Shown: positions 48,396 through 57,885 of the stretch, one piece after another | Layout: every line of letters starts with the position of its first letter | Position numbering within the stretch: the first letter of the stretch is position 1 | NCBI GenBank assembly: GCA_038040485.1 | Contig: JBBPIE010000001.1 | Coordinates: 124,001 to 188,000, forward strand | Length of the DNA stretch: 64,000 nt | Reading direction: 5' to 3' | Source of the DNA: Onstottus_B arcticum | Lineage (GTDB): Bacteria > Acidobacteriota > Blastocatellia > UBA7656 | The notes under the pieces: model-generated | Databases searched by the model: none | Told to the model about the DNA's origin: nothing | Seen by the model: only the letters and a program-made list of their open reading frames with translations | Translations under genes and position numbers: made by a program

Positions 48396-51128
48396 ATGAC
48401 TGGACCTGAAATAAGACAGAAGTTTCTCGACTACTTTGCCGAGCGCGGACACCGCATCGTCAAGAGTTCGCCGCTGTTGCTTCCCAACGACCCGACACTG
48501 CTTTTCGCAAACGCCGGTATGAATCAGTTCAAAGAAACGTTTCTCGGGCTCGAGACTCGTGACTACAAGCGCGCTTGCTCGTCGCAGAAGTGTATTCGCG
48601 CGGGTGGAAAGCACAACGACCTCGACGAGGTAGGCCGCACCACGCGGCATCACACGTTCTTCGAGATGCTCGGGAATTTTTCCTTCGGCGACTACTTCAA
48701 AAAGGAAGCGATCTATTTCGCATGGGATCTCTTGGTGAATGAGTTCAAGCTCGAACCGGCGCGGATGTGGTTCTCGGTTTTTGAAGGAGATGCAGAGGTC
48801 GGCGCCGATGAGGAAGCGATCAGGTACTGGCAACAAGTAGGCGCGCGGCCCGAGCGCATTCTTCGCTTTGGACGCAAGGACAACTTTTGGCAGATGGGCG
48901 AGACCGGGCCTTGCGGGCCGTGCTCGGAGATTCATTACTACCAGGGCCCGAACCCCGAAGACCCCGAGTTCAACAGGCCCGAGCTGGTCAACGGGCCCGA
49001 CGATACGACGATGGAGATCTGGAACCTGGTCTTCATGCAGTTCAATCGATCCAGGATTTCAGACAGCGAGTACAAGCTCGATCCACTGCCTGCTCCTTCC
49101 GTTGACACTGGCGCGGGACTCGAACGCGTCACCGCGGTCATTCAGAAGGTCGGATCGAACTACGACACCGATCTGATTAAACCGATCATCGACTTCATCG
49201 CCGGGCTGTCCGGCAAGCAGTACGTCTACGAATCGCCGGAAGGAATGTCGATGCGGGTGATCGCCGATCATGCTCGCGCGACCGCGTTCTCGATCGCCGA
49301 CGGCATCGCGCCGGGCAACGTGGGCAGGAACTACGTTCTGCGAAAGATCATGCGCCGCGCGATCTATCACGGCGCAAAGGAACTTGGGCTAAAGCCTCCG
49401 TTCCTTTACCGCGTGACCGAGTTCGTCATTGAATTGATGGCTGACGCGTATCCCGAGCTTGTCGCGTCGCGGCGTCTGATCGATCAGACGGTGAGAAGCG
49501 AGGAGCAACGCTTCGCGCGGATACTCAACGTCGGTGAACCGCGCCTCGCGGAGTTGTTCGCGCGCTTCGCACCGGCCGCGCCGCCGATGATCGAGCTTGC
49601 GCGAACATATGATACGTATGGTGTGCCGCGCGATTTGATCCGCGTCGTTCTGGACCAGCACGGAACAGCGATCAGTGAAGAAGAATTCAACGAGCAGTTC
49701 GAGGCGGCGCTTCGAGAGCTTCAGCAGCAAACAGCTCCCTCCATGGCCGAAGCGGCCGGGGCGCGACGCTCGCGCGAGGTCTACAGCAAAGCGACCGAGT
49801 CGCTGCATCGAACCGACTTCACCGGCTATCGCGAGACCGACAGCGCCGAAGCGCGCGTCCTCGCAATCATAGTCGGTGACAAGCAAACCAAGGCACTCGA
49901 AGCTGGCGAGACCGGCGAAGTCATCCTGGATCGCACTCCGTTCTACGCCGAAGCCGGCGGTCAGATCGGCGACACCGGTATGTTCGAGGGCGAAGGCTCG
50001 CTTACAACGGTCGAAGACACATACTCTCCAACGGCCGGCTATCACGTGCACAAGACCAAAGTCGAGCGCGGCGTTCTCCGCGTTGGCGATACGGTTTATG
50101 CGCGGGTTGACGTCGAGCGTCGGCGGCGCATCCGCGCCAATCACACCGGGACTCACTTGCTGCATGCCGCGCTGCGCGAGGTACTCGGGCCTCACGTCAA
50201 ACAAGCCGGCTCGCTTGTAGCGCCCGACCGCTTGCGATTCGACTTCACTCATTATGCGCCTCTCACTGAAGACGAGATCGCCGACATCGAGCGACTGGTG
50301 AACAACGAAGTGCTGCAGAACCGCGCAGTCGAGACCGAGATACAGCCGCTCGAAGAAGCGCTCAAGTCCGGAGCGATGGCGTTGTTCGGAGAGAAGTACG
50401 CTTCGGACGTTCGAGTCGTGAGCGTGCCGGGATTCTCAACCGAGCTGTGCGGCGGCACTCACGTTCGGGCGACCGGCGACATCGGGCCTTTCAAGATTAC
50501 AAGCGACCAATCGATCGCGGCGGGCGTGAGAAGGCTTGAAGCTCTGACGGCTGATGGTGCAATCGCGCGGCTTCAGACGGATGAACACATCATCAAGCAA
50601 CTGACCGAGCGCTTCAAAACAAAGACGGAAGACATTCCGGCGCAGGTCGATAAGCTTGTCGATCAGGTTCGCCGCTACGAGCGCGAGATCAAGGAGTTGA
50701 AACTCAAGCTTGCCCAGGCCGGCAGCAGTGTTGGACTAAAGGGCGAGCTAAAGGGCACGGTGTTGACTCCAGCGGATAGGGCCCGGAAGGTGCTCGACTG
50801 TCTCGTGCTAGCAGAGAGAGTTTCGGATCTCGACCCCGGTAGTATGCGTCAATTTGCCGATGCGCTGGCTCAGAGGCTCAAGTCAGGCGTCGCAATACTG
50901 GGCCAGGAAAGCGACGGGAAAGCGTCGCTTGTGGTTCGCGTGACCGACGACCTGACGACACGGCTTAATGCGGGTCAAATCGTGCGCGAGATTGCTAAGG
51001 TTATCGGCGGCAAAGGCGGCGGCCGCGCAGACATGGCAACTGGCGGCGGGGCCCAACCGGAGAAGCTGGACGAAGCGCTTGAAGCGAGTTACTCGACGGT
51101 AGAACGAATGCTGGAAGTAGCAGGGTGA
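48396..51128 (+). CDS. alaS: Alanyl-tRNA synthetase
   Basis: A 910-residue class II synthetase that charges tRNA-Ala. The catalytic core is at the N-terminus (SSPLLLPNDPTLLFANAGMNQFKETFLG, RTTRHHTFFEMLGNFSFGDYFK). The editing domain has HTGTHLLHAAL (His583) and LCGGTHVRATGDIG (Cys685), zinc ligands that clear Ser- and Gly-tRNA(Ala). The C-terminal part has a coiled coil and the C-Ala domain (GGGRADMATGGGA). Length is normal (E. coli 876 aa). It has its own extended -10 promoter. Confidence 0.97.
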   Translation: MTGPEIRQKFLDYFAERGHRIVKSSPLLLPNDPTLLFANAGMNQFKETFLGLETRDYKRACSSQKCIRAGGKHNDLDEVGRTTRHHTFFEMLGNFSFGDYFKKEAIYFAWDLLVNEFKLEPARMWFSVFEGDAEVGADEEAIRYWQQVGARPERILRFGRKDNFWQMGETGPCGPCSEIHYYQGPNPEDPEFNRPELVNGPDDTTMEIWNLVFMQFNRSRISDSEYKLDPLPAPSVDTGAGLERVTAVIQKVGSNYDTDLIKPIIDFIAGLSGKQYVYESPEGMSMRVIADHARATAFSIADGIAPGNVGRNYVLRKIMRRAIYHGAKELGLKPPFLYRVTEFVIELMADAYPELVASRRLIDQTVRSEEQRFARILNVGEPRLAELFARFAPAAPPMIELARTYDTYGVPRDLIRVVLDQHGTAISEEEFNEQFEAALRELQQQTAPSMAEAAGARRSREVYSKATESLHRTDFTGYRETDSAEARVLAIIVGDKQTKALEAGETGEVILDRTPFYAEAGGQIGDTGMFEGEGSLTTVEDTYSPTAGYHVHKTKVERGVLRVGDTVYARVDVERRRRIRANHTGTHLLHAALREVLGPHVKQAGSLVAPDRLRFDFTHYAPLTEDEIADIERLVNNEVLQNRAVETEIQPLEEALKSGAMALFGEKYASDVRVVSVPGFSTELCGGTHVRATGDIGPFKITSDQSIAAGVRRLEALTADGAIARLQTDEHIIKQLTERFKTKTEDIPAQVDKLVDQVRRYEREIKELKLKLAQAGSSVGLKGELKGTVLTPADRARKVLDCLVLAERVSDLDPGSMRQFADALAQRLKSGVAILGQESDGKASLVVRVTDDLTTRLNAGQIVREIAKVIGGKGGGRADMATGGGAQPEKLDEALEASYSTVERMLEVAG

Positions 51129-51526
51129 GGTTGCCGGACCGCCTGAACGGTTTCACCAAAACGAGCCGTGAGACGCTGAACGTTCGGGTTCATCTACGAG
51201 TTTGCGTATCACGCCTTGCTGATTAGCCGTAGATCCAACCGTGCTCCGTGCGCCTTTCTGGACTTGAAGTCCGTAACCCAGGATCGGATGGTATCCATGA
51301 TTTGAACCTCCTCTGACCGTTCCTCGATTTTGTCTGACTGTTGCTCAGTTTTGTTTTGTTTGGCGCGTGATGCGCCCGGTTTGGTCAATCGTACGTTCAT
51401 CATTGCACTCATTCCTATTTAGTTTGGTTGTTTCCAACCGTTGGAACCGAGACTCGATAAGACTCGCGCGTTGTGTTTTCGAAATGCCCCTGCGCGAAGT
51501 CAATGCGCTGCAAGTCCCCCCATCCC
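51129..51526. other. Region after alaS with one possible tiny gene
   Basis: About 400 bp. The only support is for a 29-codon frame on the minus strand (51209-51298), listed separately. No hairpin terminator with a T-run was seen after alaS. Confidence 0.4.
51209..51298 (-). CDS. Possible 29-residue protein
   Basis: The peptide begins MDTIRSWVTDFKSRKAHG and is basic. GAGGAGG lies 8 nt before ATG 51298, an excellent ribosome site that is unlikely by chance directly at a start codon. The frame is open further upstream (to 51412), but the strong site supports the short version. No family. Confidence 0.4.
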   Translation of the reverse strand: MDTIRSWVTDFKSRKAHGARLDLRLISKA

Positions 51527-52055
51527 TTAGACTGCTACCTTGCGGTGCGCCACTAAGCGAAACGCGCCGTTGATGGCAAGGTGAAGGAGGATGTACACGA
51601 CGAGCGCGAATAGGTACGACATACGAAATTGATGAACCCCGGCCGTGGGCGTTCCGACTATCCGCTCGAAGGGCGCGAGCAGAGGCCGCGTAAGAAAGCC
51701 GATAAACTGAACGAATCCGTTGCCGGCGCGCGCGCCCATCAGGCCTAACAAGAACCCCAGGGCAATCAGCCCGTAGATGAGGTAGAAGACGTAATCCACC
51801 ACCTGTGAAACTCGCGCTGCTGTTCTGCCGCGCTCCAGTTCGCGTTCCGTCGCAACCGCTTCGTGCACAGACTTCTGCTTTAGACTCGTGAGCCACTTCG
51901 GCCACGTCGGCTGCTTCAGATGGCTCGACTCGGGCAGATTCCCGCTTGATGCGAGCATTCACATCGTTATCAACCTGAGCCTTGACCTCCTGATGCGAAG
52001 CCAGCCGACGCTCTTCGTCCAGCAACACGTTGTTCTTATCAACACCTTCGCTCAT
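51527..52055 (-). pseudogene. YggT-family membrane protein, frameshifted
   Basis: Translation starts at ATG 52055, where GAAGGAG sits 5 nt upstream. It reads MSEGVDKNNVLLDEERRLAS...EVAHES, then needs a one-base shift near 51880 (around TCTAAAGCAG) to continue as KQKSVHEAVATERELERGRTAARVSQVVDYVFYLIYGLIALGFLLGLMGA, the membrane part of a YggT protein (RPLLAPFERIVG, then LFALVVYILLHLAI). The full product would be about 175 aa with a charged cytoplasmic N-terminus and two or three membrane helices. Either a sequencing error, a real mutation or, less likely, programmed shifting. The family is of unknown role, linked to turgor or envelope functions. Confidence 0.75.
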
Positions 52056-52207
52056 GCGATCTCCTTCGTATCTGCGACTCATCACACGGCAACCAACTAC
52101 GGCTTCACTGTTCTTTTTATTGCTTTCCTGGTGCCGCGGCCGACGTGCCGTGCTGCGTGACCGATGCGTTTGCCAAAGCAAAAACCGCGAACCAGGATCC
52201 AAGCATG

Positions 52208-52429
52208 TCAGAAATAATTCGTAACGCGCTGCCCGACGCCCGGCATAGCAAACCGGTGCTGTTCCCAAACTCGCGATTCCCGTGGTTCATCCAGCAGTTT
52301 TGCAACGCTGCATTCAAAGTCTTCGTCTGATGAAACATAAAGCAGCGGCCTAATGCCCTTTGCCGCGCGTGCGAAGAGCATCTCCTCGCAAAGGTCGAGC
52401 ACATTCGAATCCATTATTTCCTGGGCCAT
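52208..52429 (-). CDS. Possible small protein
   Basis: A 73-residue frame (MAQEIMDSNVLDLCEEMLFARAA..., VSSDEDFECSVAKLL) with protein-like composition. AAAGGGGATGAG lies just before the ATG at 52429. A perfect hairpin AGCTTCC-TTAGACC-GGAAGCT (52447-52467) is in its likely leader. No family was recognised. Confidence 0.4.
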   Translation of the reverse strand: MAQEIMDSNVLDLCEEMLFARAAKGIRPLLYVSSDEDFECSVAKLLDEPRESRVWEQHRFAMPGVGQRVTNYF

Positions 52430-53027
52430 CTCATCCCCTTTCGCTTAGCTTCCTTAGACCGGAAGCTCTGGCGATTGTATCGGATTAGGTCATCGTTCCT
52501 GCCCGGCCGTACCGAAAACAGCCAACACAATCGATAAAGCAGCCTCGCAGAAAAGAACGGCAATATCCGTGCCTTCCCCCGACAGCACCGTGCTCAACGA
52601 TTGAGAGTTACGTGGTCTCCGATGAATGGAGTGTTTTTGGGGAGAAGGCAATGGCCCCTCTGTGCCTTCTCCCCAGCATTCAAAACTTTCGCGCAAGCGT
52701 CTTGGGTGGACGCCGCGGGAAGGCTCTTGTTCCAGGTTGCGCGAACATCACTCTGGGGGTGATGCTGCCGAAAACTGCATATCTTATACCCTTCAAAGAC
52801 TCACAGGTCTGTTCAATATTAGACAATTCCCTAAAAAAACCTGATTCGTTTCGGCGGAGACTCAGGAGCCAATCTGCAATCTCTCTCTTTCGGCGCCTCG
52901 ATCCTACTGAATACAAGCAATTCTTTTCGAAACCCTCCAGTATTGAACGTTGAGCTTTGATTCTTCAGCTTTAACACTTCTAATGATAAGCCTCAGCATC
53001 AACCATAAAGAAAGCTGCCATAAAGGA
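52430..53027. other. Non-coding stretch with two hairpins
   Basis: About 600 bp of lower GC content without a convincing gene. It holds the AGCTTCC hairpin (52447-52467), and a stronger hairpin GGGGAGAAGGCA (52639-52650) facing TGCCTTCTCCCC (52663-52674). The latter is listed separately. The rest shows nothing recognisable. Confidence 0.5.
52639..52674. repeat. Perfect 12-bp hairpin
   Basis: GGGGAGAAGGCA (52639-52650) and TGCCTTCTCCCC (52663-52674) pair perfectly with a 12-nt loop. Five T precede the left arm, so on the minus strand it reads as hairpin followed by A, not U. More REP-like than terminator. Confidence 0.5.
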
Positions 53028-54560
53028 TCACACACTCACTGACTTTAAGTAGGCATTGGGGTCGTGATGCATCGCGCCTTGCGGAAGCCACTCCCAGAGC
53101 GGCCCAAGATCTCTTCGCGCGAGGTCCAGATAGAATTGCGGAAGCTCGCTTGTCTCCTGCTCGAAATAGCTTCGGAACTGCCGGTCCGCGTCCAGCCGCC
53201 GGCGCACTTCAGTGTGGTATTTGATCCTGCCGAACCCTTCAGACGAAACCGCCCGCACAACATTCATCCATCGGGGAATTGTGGACTTGTTCGCTCTTAC
53301 CCGGTTGAAGATCGCGCGCTTTGAATAGGTGTATTTCACCAGACCGATCACCTGCTCGTAGAAACCCGGCCAGGAATAGTTCTTCGGCTTCACGTTCATG
53401 GCTTGATTGTTGTTGAGGAACTGGAACGGAAAAGGCAAAACGCGATTGGCGCGCTGGTATTCCAGGTTGAGCGGCGCAGCCTGTCCAAAGGCGGAGAGGA
53501 GCGAATAACCCGGAAACGCTCCGGGCGCAAGATCCACAAATCGCTTCGTCAACTCGAATGGTTCCGATCCTTCCTCCGAGTCGAGTCCCAGCACGAAGTT
53601 TGTCTGAATGTAGGGCATATATCTCAGAATCATGTTGACGTGTTCCGCGACTTGCCTGACCTTGTCCGTACCCTTCAACTTCCCGGTCTTCGATTTGTCG
53701 CCGACGTCATACCACGACTCGACGCCGGGCAGCAGAGCTTTGAATCCATTTCGCTTGAGCCGTTTCAGATGAGGCTCTGACAGCAGCGACAGGCTGCTTT
53801 CGGCGATGAAGTCGATGCTGTCAGGAGGTGCGGCGTCTTCGATCGCATCCATCACGTTGTTGAACCGGACTCCGAAGTTTGGATCGTGCCAGCCTACAAG
53901 CGGCCGCTTGAACTTCCCCAACAGAAATCGCAGGTCCTCCTTGATCACGTCGAAGTCCAGCGGTTGATATGGTATGACCGAGTCGATGCAGAAGCTGCAA
54001 GTGTAGGGACACCCCAGGCTTCCGATCATCGGGACCATCTTTATGAATGGCGCTTTTCGAAGAGTCGGTTCGATGAACTTCCAGCGCTCGCGCACACCGG
54101 GGAGTTCCTCAGGCTGCCGACTGGCCGCCAATCGCACTCCGAGCGGCCTGTGTCTGGAGCAGTCCTGCAAGACATCGCAAACCGTCTTCTTGTCGGTGAA
54201 GCCCAGAACGTAGTCGAAATACTTGAGCGCGTCCTCGGGGTAGCAGCGGGCGTGAGGGCCGCCGATGACGGTGACCGCGCCCCTGGAGCGGAACAGATTG
54301 CTGAGCGCGTAGGCCAGTTGCGCGGCTTCGGTGAACGCGCCTATGAAGACGAGGTCTACATTCTCCGGCAACTCTTCGACCAGATTCTCAAACCCCGTGT
54401 AGCACACCAGAGTGACCTCGTGTCCCTGTTGCTCGCACCACACGGCGATGACCTGCGGCATGATGGCGGCGAAGTTGGCGTTCATCACGCGCGCGAACAT
54501 CGCCCGAGTGGGTCCTTTGGAGACGAGATCGATGATTCCTATGCGAAGCTTTCGAGTCAT
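53028..54560 (-). CDS. B12-binding radical SAM protein
   Basis: A 510-residue enzyme. The N-terminal about 130 residues match a cobalamin-binding fold (LRIGIIDLVSKGPTRAMFARVMNANFAAIMPQVIAVWCEQQGHEVTLVCYTGFENLVEELPENVDLVFIGAFTEAAQLAYALS, then VIGGPHARCYPEDALKYFDYVLGF). The radical SAM cluster is in SLGCPYTCSFCIDSVIPYQ (C-x3-C-x2-C). It ends in a long helical tail. The substrate is unknown; relatives methylate or rearrange lipids and natural products. The start ATG 54560 fits the cobalamin fold; the longer frame is not supported. No biosynthetic genes are adjacent, and it sits alone beside the TonB receptor. Confidence 0.85.
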   Translation of the reverse strand: MTRKLRIGIIDLVSKGPTRAMFARVMNANFAAIMPQVIAVWCEQQGHEVTLVCYTGFENLVEELPENVDLVFIGAFTEAAQLAYALSNLFRSRGAVTVIGGPHARCYPEDALKYFDYVLGFTDKKTVCDVLQDCSRHRPLGVRLAASRQPEELPGVRERWKFIEPTLRKAPFIKMVPMIGSLGCPYTCSFCIDSVIPYQPLDFDVIKEDLRFLLGKFKRPLVGWHDPNFGVRFNNVMDAIEDAAPPDSIDFIAESSLSLLSEPHLKRLKRNGFKALLPGVESWYDVGDKSKTGKLKGTDKVRQVAEHVNMILRYMPYIQTNFVLGLDSEEGSEPFELTKRFVDLAPGAFPGYSLLSAFGQAAPLNLEYQRANRVLPFPFQFLNNNQAMNVKPKNYSWPGFYEQVIGLVKYTYSKRAIFNRVRANKSTIPRWMNVVRAVSSEGFGRIKYHTEVRRRLDADRQFRSYFEQETSELPQFYLDLARRDLGPLWEWLPQGAMHHDPNAYLKSVSV

Positions 54561-54714
54561 AGAAGTATTCCCACAGTGGGGACTTGGTTGTTGACGGCCT
54601 GTGCTTGTCTTTTGAATTTCAAGTACCGGGCAAGCACCTGTTCGTTGAGTGGGGCCAATATATCGGCTGACCTGGGGCCTGTCAATGGTGGCACGCCGGG
54701 GGTTGTGTCCTAGG

Positions 54715-54793
54715 AACCGCCAAGCCGCAAAGGCCGCCAAGATCATCCATAAGAACTTATCGAACTCTTGGCGTCCTTGGCGGCTTGGCGGTT
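54715..54793. repeat. Inverted array F with roughly 9-bp units (CCGCCAAGA type)
   Basis: The arms 54715-54742 and 54766-54793 (28 bp) are reverse complements with two mismatches around a 23-bp centre. Each arm has three imperfect CCGCCAAG-like units. It resembles the heptamer arrays in design. Confidence 0.85.
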
Positions 54794-54875
54794 AGTCGTT
54801 TCGCTGCCGAAACAGATCAACACGAATCTAGGACAGTACCAGGCCGGAAGGTGAACAAACCGATTCAGTTCCAGA

Positions 54876-54915
54876 TAGAAAAACGAGGCTCGCAAGCTGA
54901 AGCTTGCGAGCCTCG
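54876..54915 (-). terminator. Intrinsic terminator of the TonB receptor gene
   Basis: CGAGGCTCGCAAGCT (54884-54898) and AGCTTGCGAGCCTCG (54901-54915) are perfect complements. On the minus strand the hairpin is followed by a run of five T. It lies 33 bp after the receptor stop. Confidence 0.9.
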
Positions 54916-54948
54916 TCGTTTGCGAGAGGATGCGCAATGACTCGCGCT

Positions 54949-57885
54949 TTAGAACGTGAACTTCACGGCAAGCTGCACTTGTCTGGGGTCCCCGACTCCC
55001 TGTCTCAGGAAGCCGTCGAAGTTGAACAGCCCCGGAGTGGTCAGCGGGTTCACGTTGTTGTCGTTGTTAAACGTGTTGAACATTTCGAACGTAGGCGTCA
55101 GCGCCATTCGCTCTCCTAACTTGAACGGCCGCAGCAAGCGCCAGTCAAACGAAAAGTACTTGTTGTCCTTGCGATCGGTGTTGCGATTGGTCGCAGTGCG
55201 GGCGCCGGGCGTGATTGGTTGAGCCGACCGAGCCTGAATCCGTCCGCTGACCTGGAAGCTGTGTCCCAGCTCGGCGTACGAGTAGAGGTTGAACTTGTGA
55301 CGGATGTCGCGATCCGACAAGGCATAGTCAAGCGATAGGTTGTTGATATCGAACGCGCGGTCCGTGAACGGATCGCGCTCATTCGAGTCGTCGTCCAGAT
55401 CCTTTGAAACGACGTAGTTGCCTTCGAGTTGAAAGCGATCGCTGAATCGTTTCCGGATCCCGATTGTGAACCCGCGATAGAGCGACTTGCCCGGGCTGCC
55501 TGTAACCATCACTTCGCCCAGGTCAGGACCGAAGATCGGGTTTCCGCTTCCGTCAAGCTTGCGATTGAAGTTCAGGAAGCGGGTCAGGTGGACGCCTTTT
55601 GCATGCGTGAAGTCGAGATAGAAAGCCCAGTTCGGAGCGATCTCCTGTTCATAGGCTACGTTGGTTGTGTAGATCCGCGGGTTGGCATAGTCCCGGCTGA
55701 AGACGCGAACTCCGCTAAAGCATGGGAACGGGTTTGAACCGCAGCTCTGTGCAGTAGGCACGACCACTCCCGGCCAGGTCGGCAGGATTGTCGGATTTGC
55801 AAATAGGCCGCCGGCGATGGTTTGCTGCTGAACGCCGTTCGTCGTGATCGAACCGACCTGCGACAGCATATTCTGCCGGGCGCTGTAGATTCCCCAACTG
55901 GCTCGCAGCACCGACTTGCCGGCCCCTCTCAAATCCCAGGCGAATCCAACCCGAGGCTGAAACATCTTCTTCTGATTGGGCAGCGTTCCATCGGACGGGA
56001 ACCTGGGATCATTCAAGAATTTGCCATACGCGGTCTGAGCAGGCGCGACACTCGGGTCCGGGAATATCTGGGCTTCCCATCTTAGCCCGTAGTTCAAAGT
56101 GAAGTTCGGCTTAATTTGCCACTTGTCCTGAACGAACAGTGCGTATTCTTCGTTGTCGATCGTCGACGCGCCGGCGGCGTCGGTCGCTGGCCCGGACGGC
56201 CCCGCGCCCTGCAAGTAGAGCAGGAGGTGTGCGCCATTTGCACTTGGACCAAACCCGGGGCCAAGCCCTGGTGACGCGTAGCGCAAGAAGCCGGTCACGC
56301 TGTCGAACAGATAGCGTCCTTGGAAGAACCCGCGGAAGATCTGATCGTTGAGTGTGTGCAGCCATTCGCCGCCGAACTTGTAGGTGTGCGTGCCCGAGAC
56401 GATCGCGAAACTGTCTCTGAGTTGCGTGCGCCAGATCAACTCGTCCACGTTGGGTCCCAGAAAGAACGGATTGCCGAAACGGAAGTCAGGCGCGAATCCA
56501 ATGCCGGTGTCGGCCCCGAGGTTCGACGGAGTGGCCGAGCGCGGACGCGATTCTCGCGCGTATGTGAAGTGCGCCTCGTTGAGCTTCGTCGGTGAAAACG
56601 AGCTGAACAGGTTCAGGTTGAACACGTTGATTTTCGACGGACCCTCGGTCCCGTTCGCCGAAGTACCGTAGGTTGCAACGTCAAAGGTCTGGTTCTCATT
56701 CTTCGAATAGTTGAAGTTGTGAGACGCGGTAAGCTTGTTGGTGGTGGAAAGCTCCCAGTCGAGCTTGCTCAGCACTCCCCCGTTCCGGATCGGGTGCTTG
56801 ACTGGCAGGCCTTCGTTCTGGCTCAGCCTCGCCGAAAAGAAGTTTATGAGAGCGACGCGCTGACAGTCGGCGTTGCTGTCTATCAGCGCTTCGTTTCCGG
56901 TAATCGTAGGAGCGGAAACCGGACACGGGGTGCCAATTGCCTCGCTCAAATTGGCGCGGGTCAGATTGGAAATAATTCCCTCGGCCGCGACGAAGAAGAA
57001 CACCTTGTCCTTGCGAATGGGCCCGCCGATGGTTCCTCCGAACTGCTCGCGGTGAAAGTCGGTGAGCGACTTGCCGTCCGACGTATTGGCGCTCAAGCTT
57101 TCCAGGCGCTGAAAGTAAAAGAGGCTGCCGTGAAAACTGTTGGTGCCCGACTTCGTGATCACATTGACGATGCCGCCTGCAGTGCGTCCAAACTCCGCGC
57201 TGGCACCGGTTGCGATTACCTGGAACTCCTTGACGGCATCGAGCGGAATGTCCATCGCGGCTCGCTGGCCCCCGGCTTGTTCGCCAAAGAACCCGTTGTT
57301 GTAGTCGCCGCCGTCCAGGCTGATGTTGTTGAATATCCCGCGCTGCCCGGCGAAGTTGATCTCGTCACCGTCGGGTCCTTGAGTTATGCTTACTCCCGGT
57401 GTCAGAGTGAGCAGGTCTTCGAACTTCCTTCCGAGAATCGGCAAGTTACTGACCGCTCGTTCGTTGAGCGTCGTGCTGGACTCAGTCTTGACCGTGTCGA
57501 TTGTGGGCGCGGCGGTGATGGTTATCTTCTCTTCCAGCCGCGAGACTTTCATGTTCAGGCTTAGACTAATGGTCTGGCCGACAGTGAGATCGAGATTCTC
57601 CTGAACCAAAGTAGCGAAACCTTGCTTCGAGACCGTCAACAGATACCGGCCAGGTTGCAGTTGGAGAAACACGAACCGGCCCGACGAGTCGCTGGGGAGG
57701 CTGCGGGTGAAGTTCGTGTCCGGGTTTTTGACTTCAACGTTTGCCGCGGGTAACACCGCGCTGGATTCATCCAGCACCGTTCCCTGAATTACTCCGGTGG
57801 TTGTCTGAGTCTGCGCTCTCGCGCCGATACCAAGTGCAAGAAGCAAAACCAGGCAAAAGGTGCCTCGCCAAAACGATCTGTCCAT
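54949..57885 (-). CDS. Oar-like TonB-dependent outer-membrane receptor
   Basis: A 978-residue receptor. After a signal peptide (MDRSFWRGTFCLVLLLALGIGARAQ) there is a carboxypeptidase-regulatory-like domain (GVIQGTVLDESSAVLPAANVEVKNPDTNFTRS...RYLLTVSKQGF). A plug domain follows (ILGRKFEDLLTLTPGV, GGDYNNGFFGEQAGG, VITKSGTNSFHGSLFYF), then a long beta barrel that ends in the aromatic RQVQLAVKFTF typical of outer-membrane proteins. This layout is characteristic of Acidobacteriota and Oar of myxobacteria. The ligand is unknown; uptake of polymers or peptides is likely. GGAGGG lies 9 nt before ATG 57885. It ends in a strong terminator. Confidence 0.93.
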   Translation of the reverse strand: MDRSFWRGTFCLVLLLALGIGARAQTQTTTGVIQGTVLDESSAVLPAANVEVKNPDTNFTRSLPSDSSGRFVFLQLQPGRYLLTVSKQGFATLVQENLDLTVGQTISLSLNMKVSRLEEKITITAAPTIDTVKTESSTTLNERAVSNLPILGRKFEDLLTLTPGVSITQGPDGDEINFAGQRGIFNNISLDGGDYNNGFFGEQAGGQRAAMDIPLDAVKEFQVIATGASAEFGRTAGGIVNVITKSGTNSFHGSLFYFQRLESLSANTSDGKSLTDFHREQFGGTIGGPIRKDKVFFFVAAEGIISNLTRANLSEAIGTPCPVSAPTITGNEALIDSNADCQRVALINFFSARLSQNEGLPVKHPIRNGGVLSKLDWELSTTNKLTASHNFNYSKNENQTFDVATYGTSANGTEGPSKINVFNLNLFSSFSPTKLNEAHFTYARESRPRSATPSNLGADTGIGFAPDFRFGNPFFLGPNVDELIWRTQLRDSFAIVSGTHTYKFGGEWLHTLNDQIFRGFFQGRYLFDSVTGFLRYASPGLGPGFGPSANGAHLLLYLQGAGPSGPATDAAGASTIDNEEYALFVQDKWQIKPNFTLNYGLRWEAQIFPDPSVAPAQTAYGKFLNDPRFPSDGTLPNQKKMFQPRVGFAWDLRGAGKSVLRASWGIYSARQNMLSQVGSITTNGVQQQTIAGGLFANPTILPTWPGVVVPTAQSCGSNPFPCFSGVRVFSRDYANPRIYTTNVAYEQEIAPNWAFYLDFTHAKGVHLTRFLNFNRKLDGSGNPIFGPDLGEVMVTGSPGKSLYRGFTIGIRKRFSDRFQLEGNYVVSKDLDDDSNERDPFTDRAFDINNLSLDYALSDRDIRHKFNLYSYAELGHSFQVSGRIQARSAQPITPGARTATNRNTDRKDNKYFSFDWRLLRPFKLGERMALTPTFEMFNTFNNDNNVNPLTTPGLFNFDGFLRQGVGDPRQVQLAVKFTF

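Larger units (their letters stand above)
54561..54948. other. Region between the radical SAM gene and the TonB receptor
   Basis: About 390 bp. It holds the inverted nonamer-type array (54715-54793) and the receptor terminator (54876-54915). The rest must include the promoter of the radical SAM gene, but no clear box was found. Confidence 0.5.

Noticed and set aside
49389..50252. A 287-codon minus-strand open frame opposite alaS
   Set aside because: Shadow of alaS, no ribosome site and no recognisable domain.
56719..57564. A 281-codon plus-strand open frame opposite the TonB receptor
   Set aside because: Shadow frame; the receptor has all its motifs and the antisense product resembles no protein.
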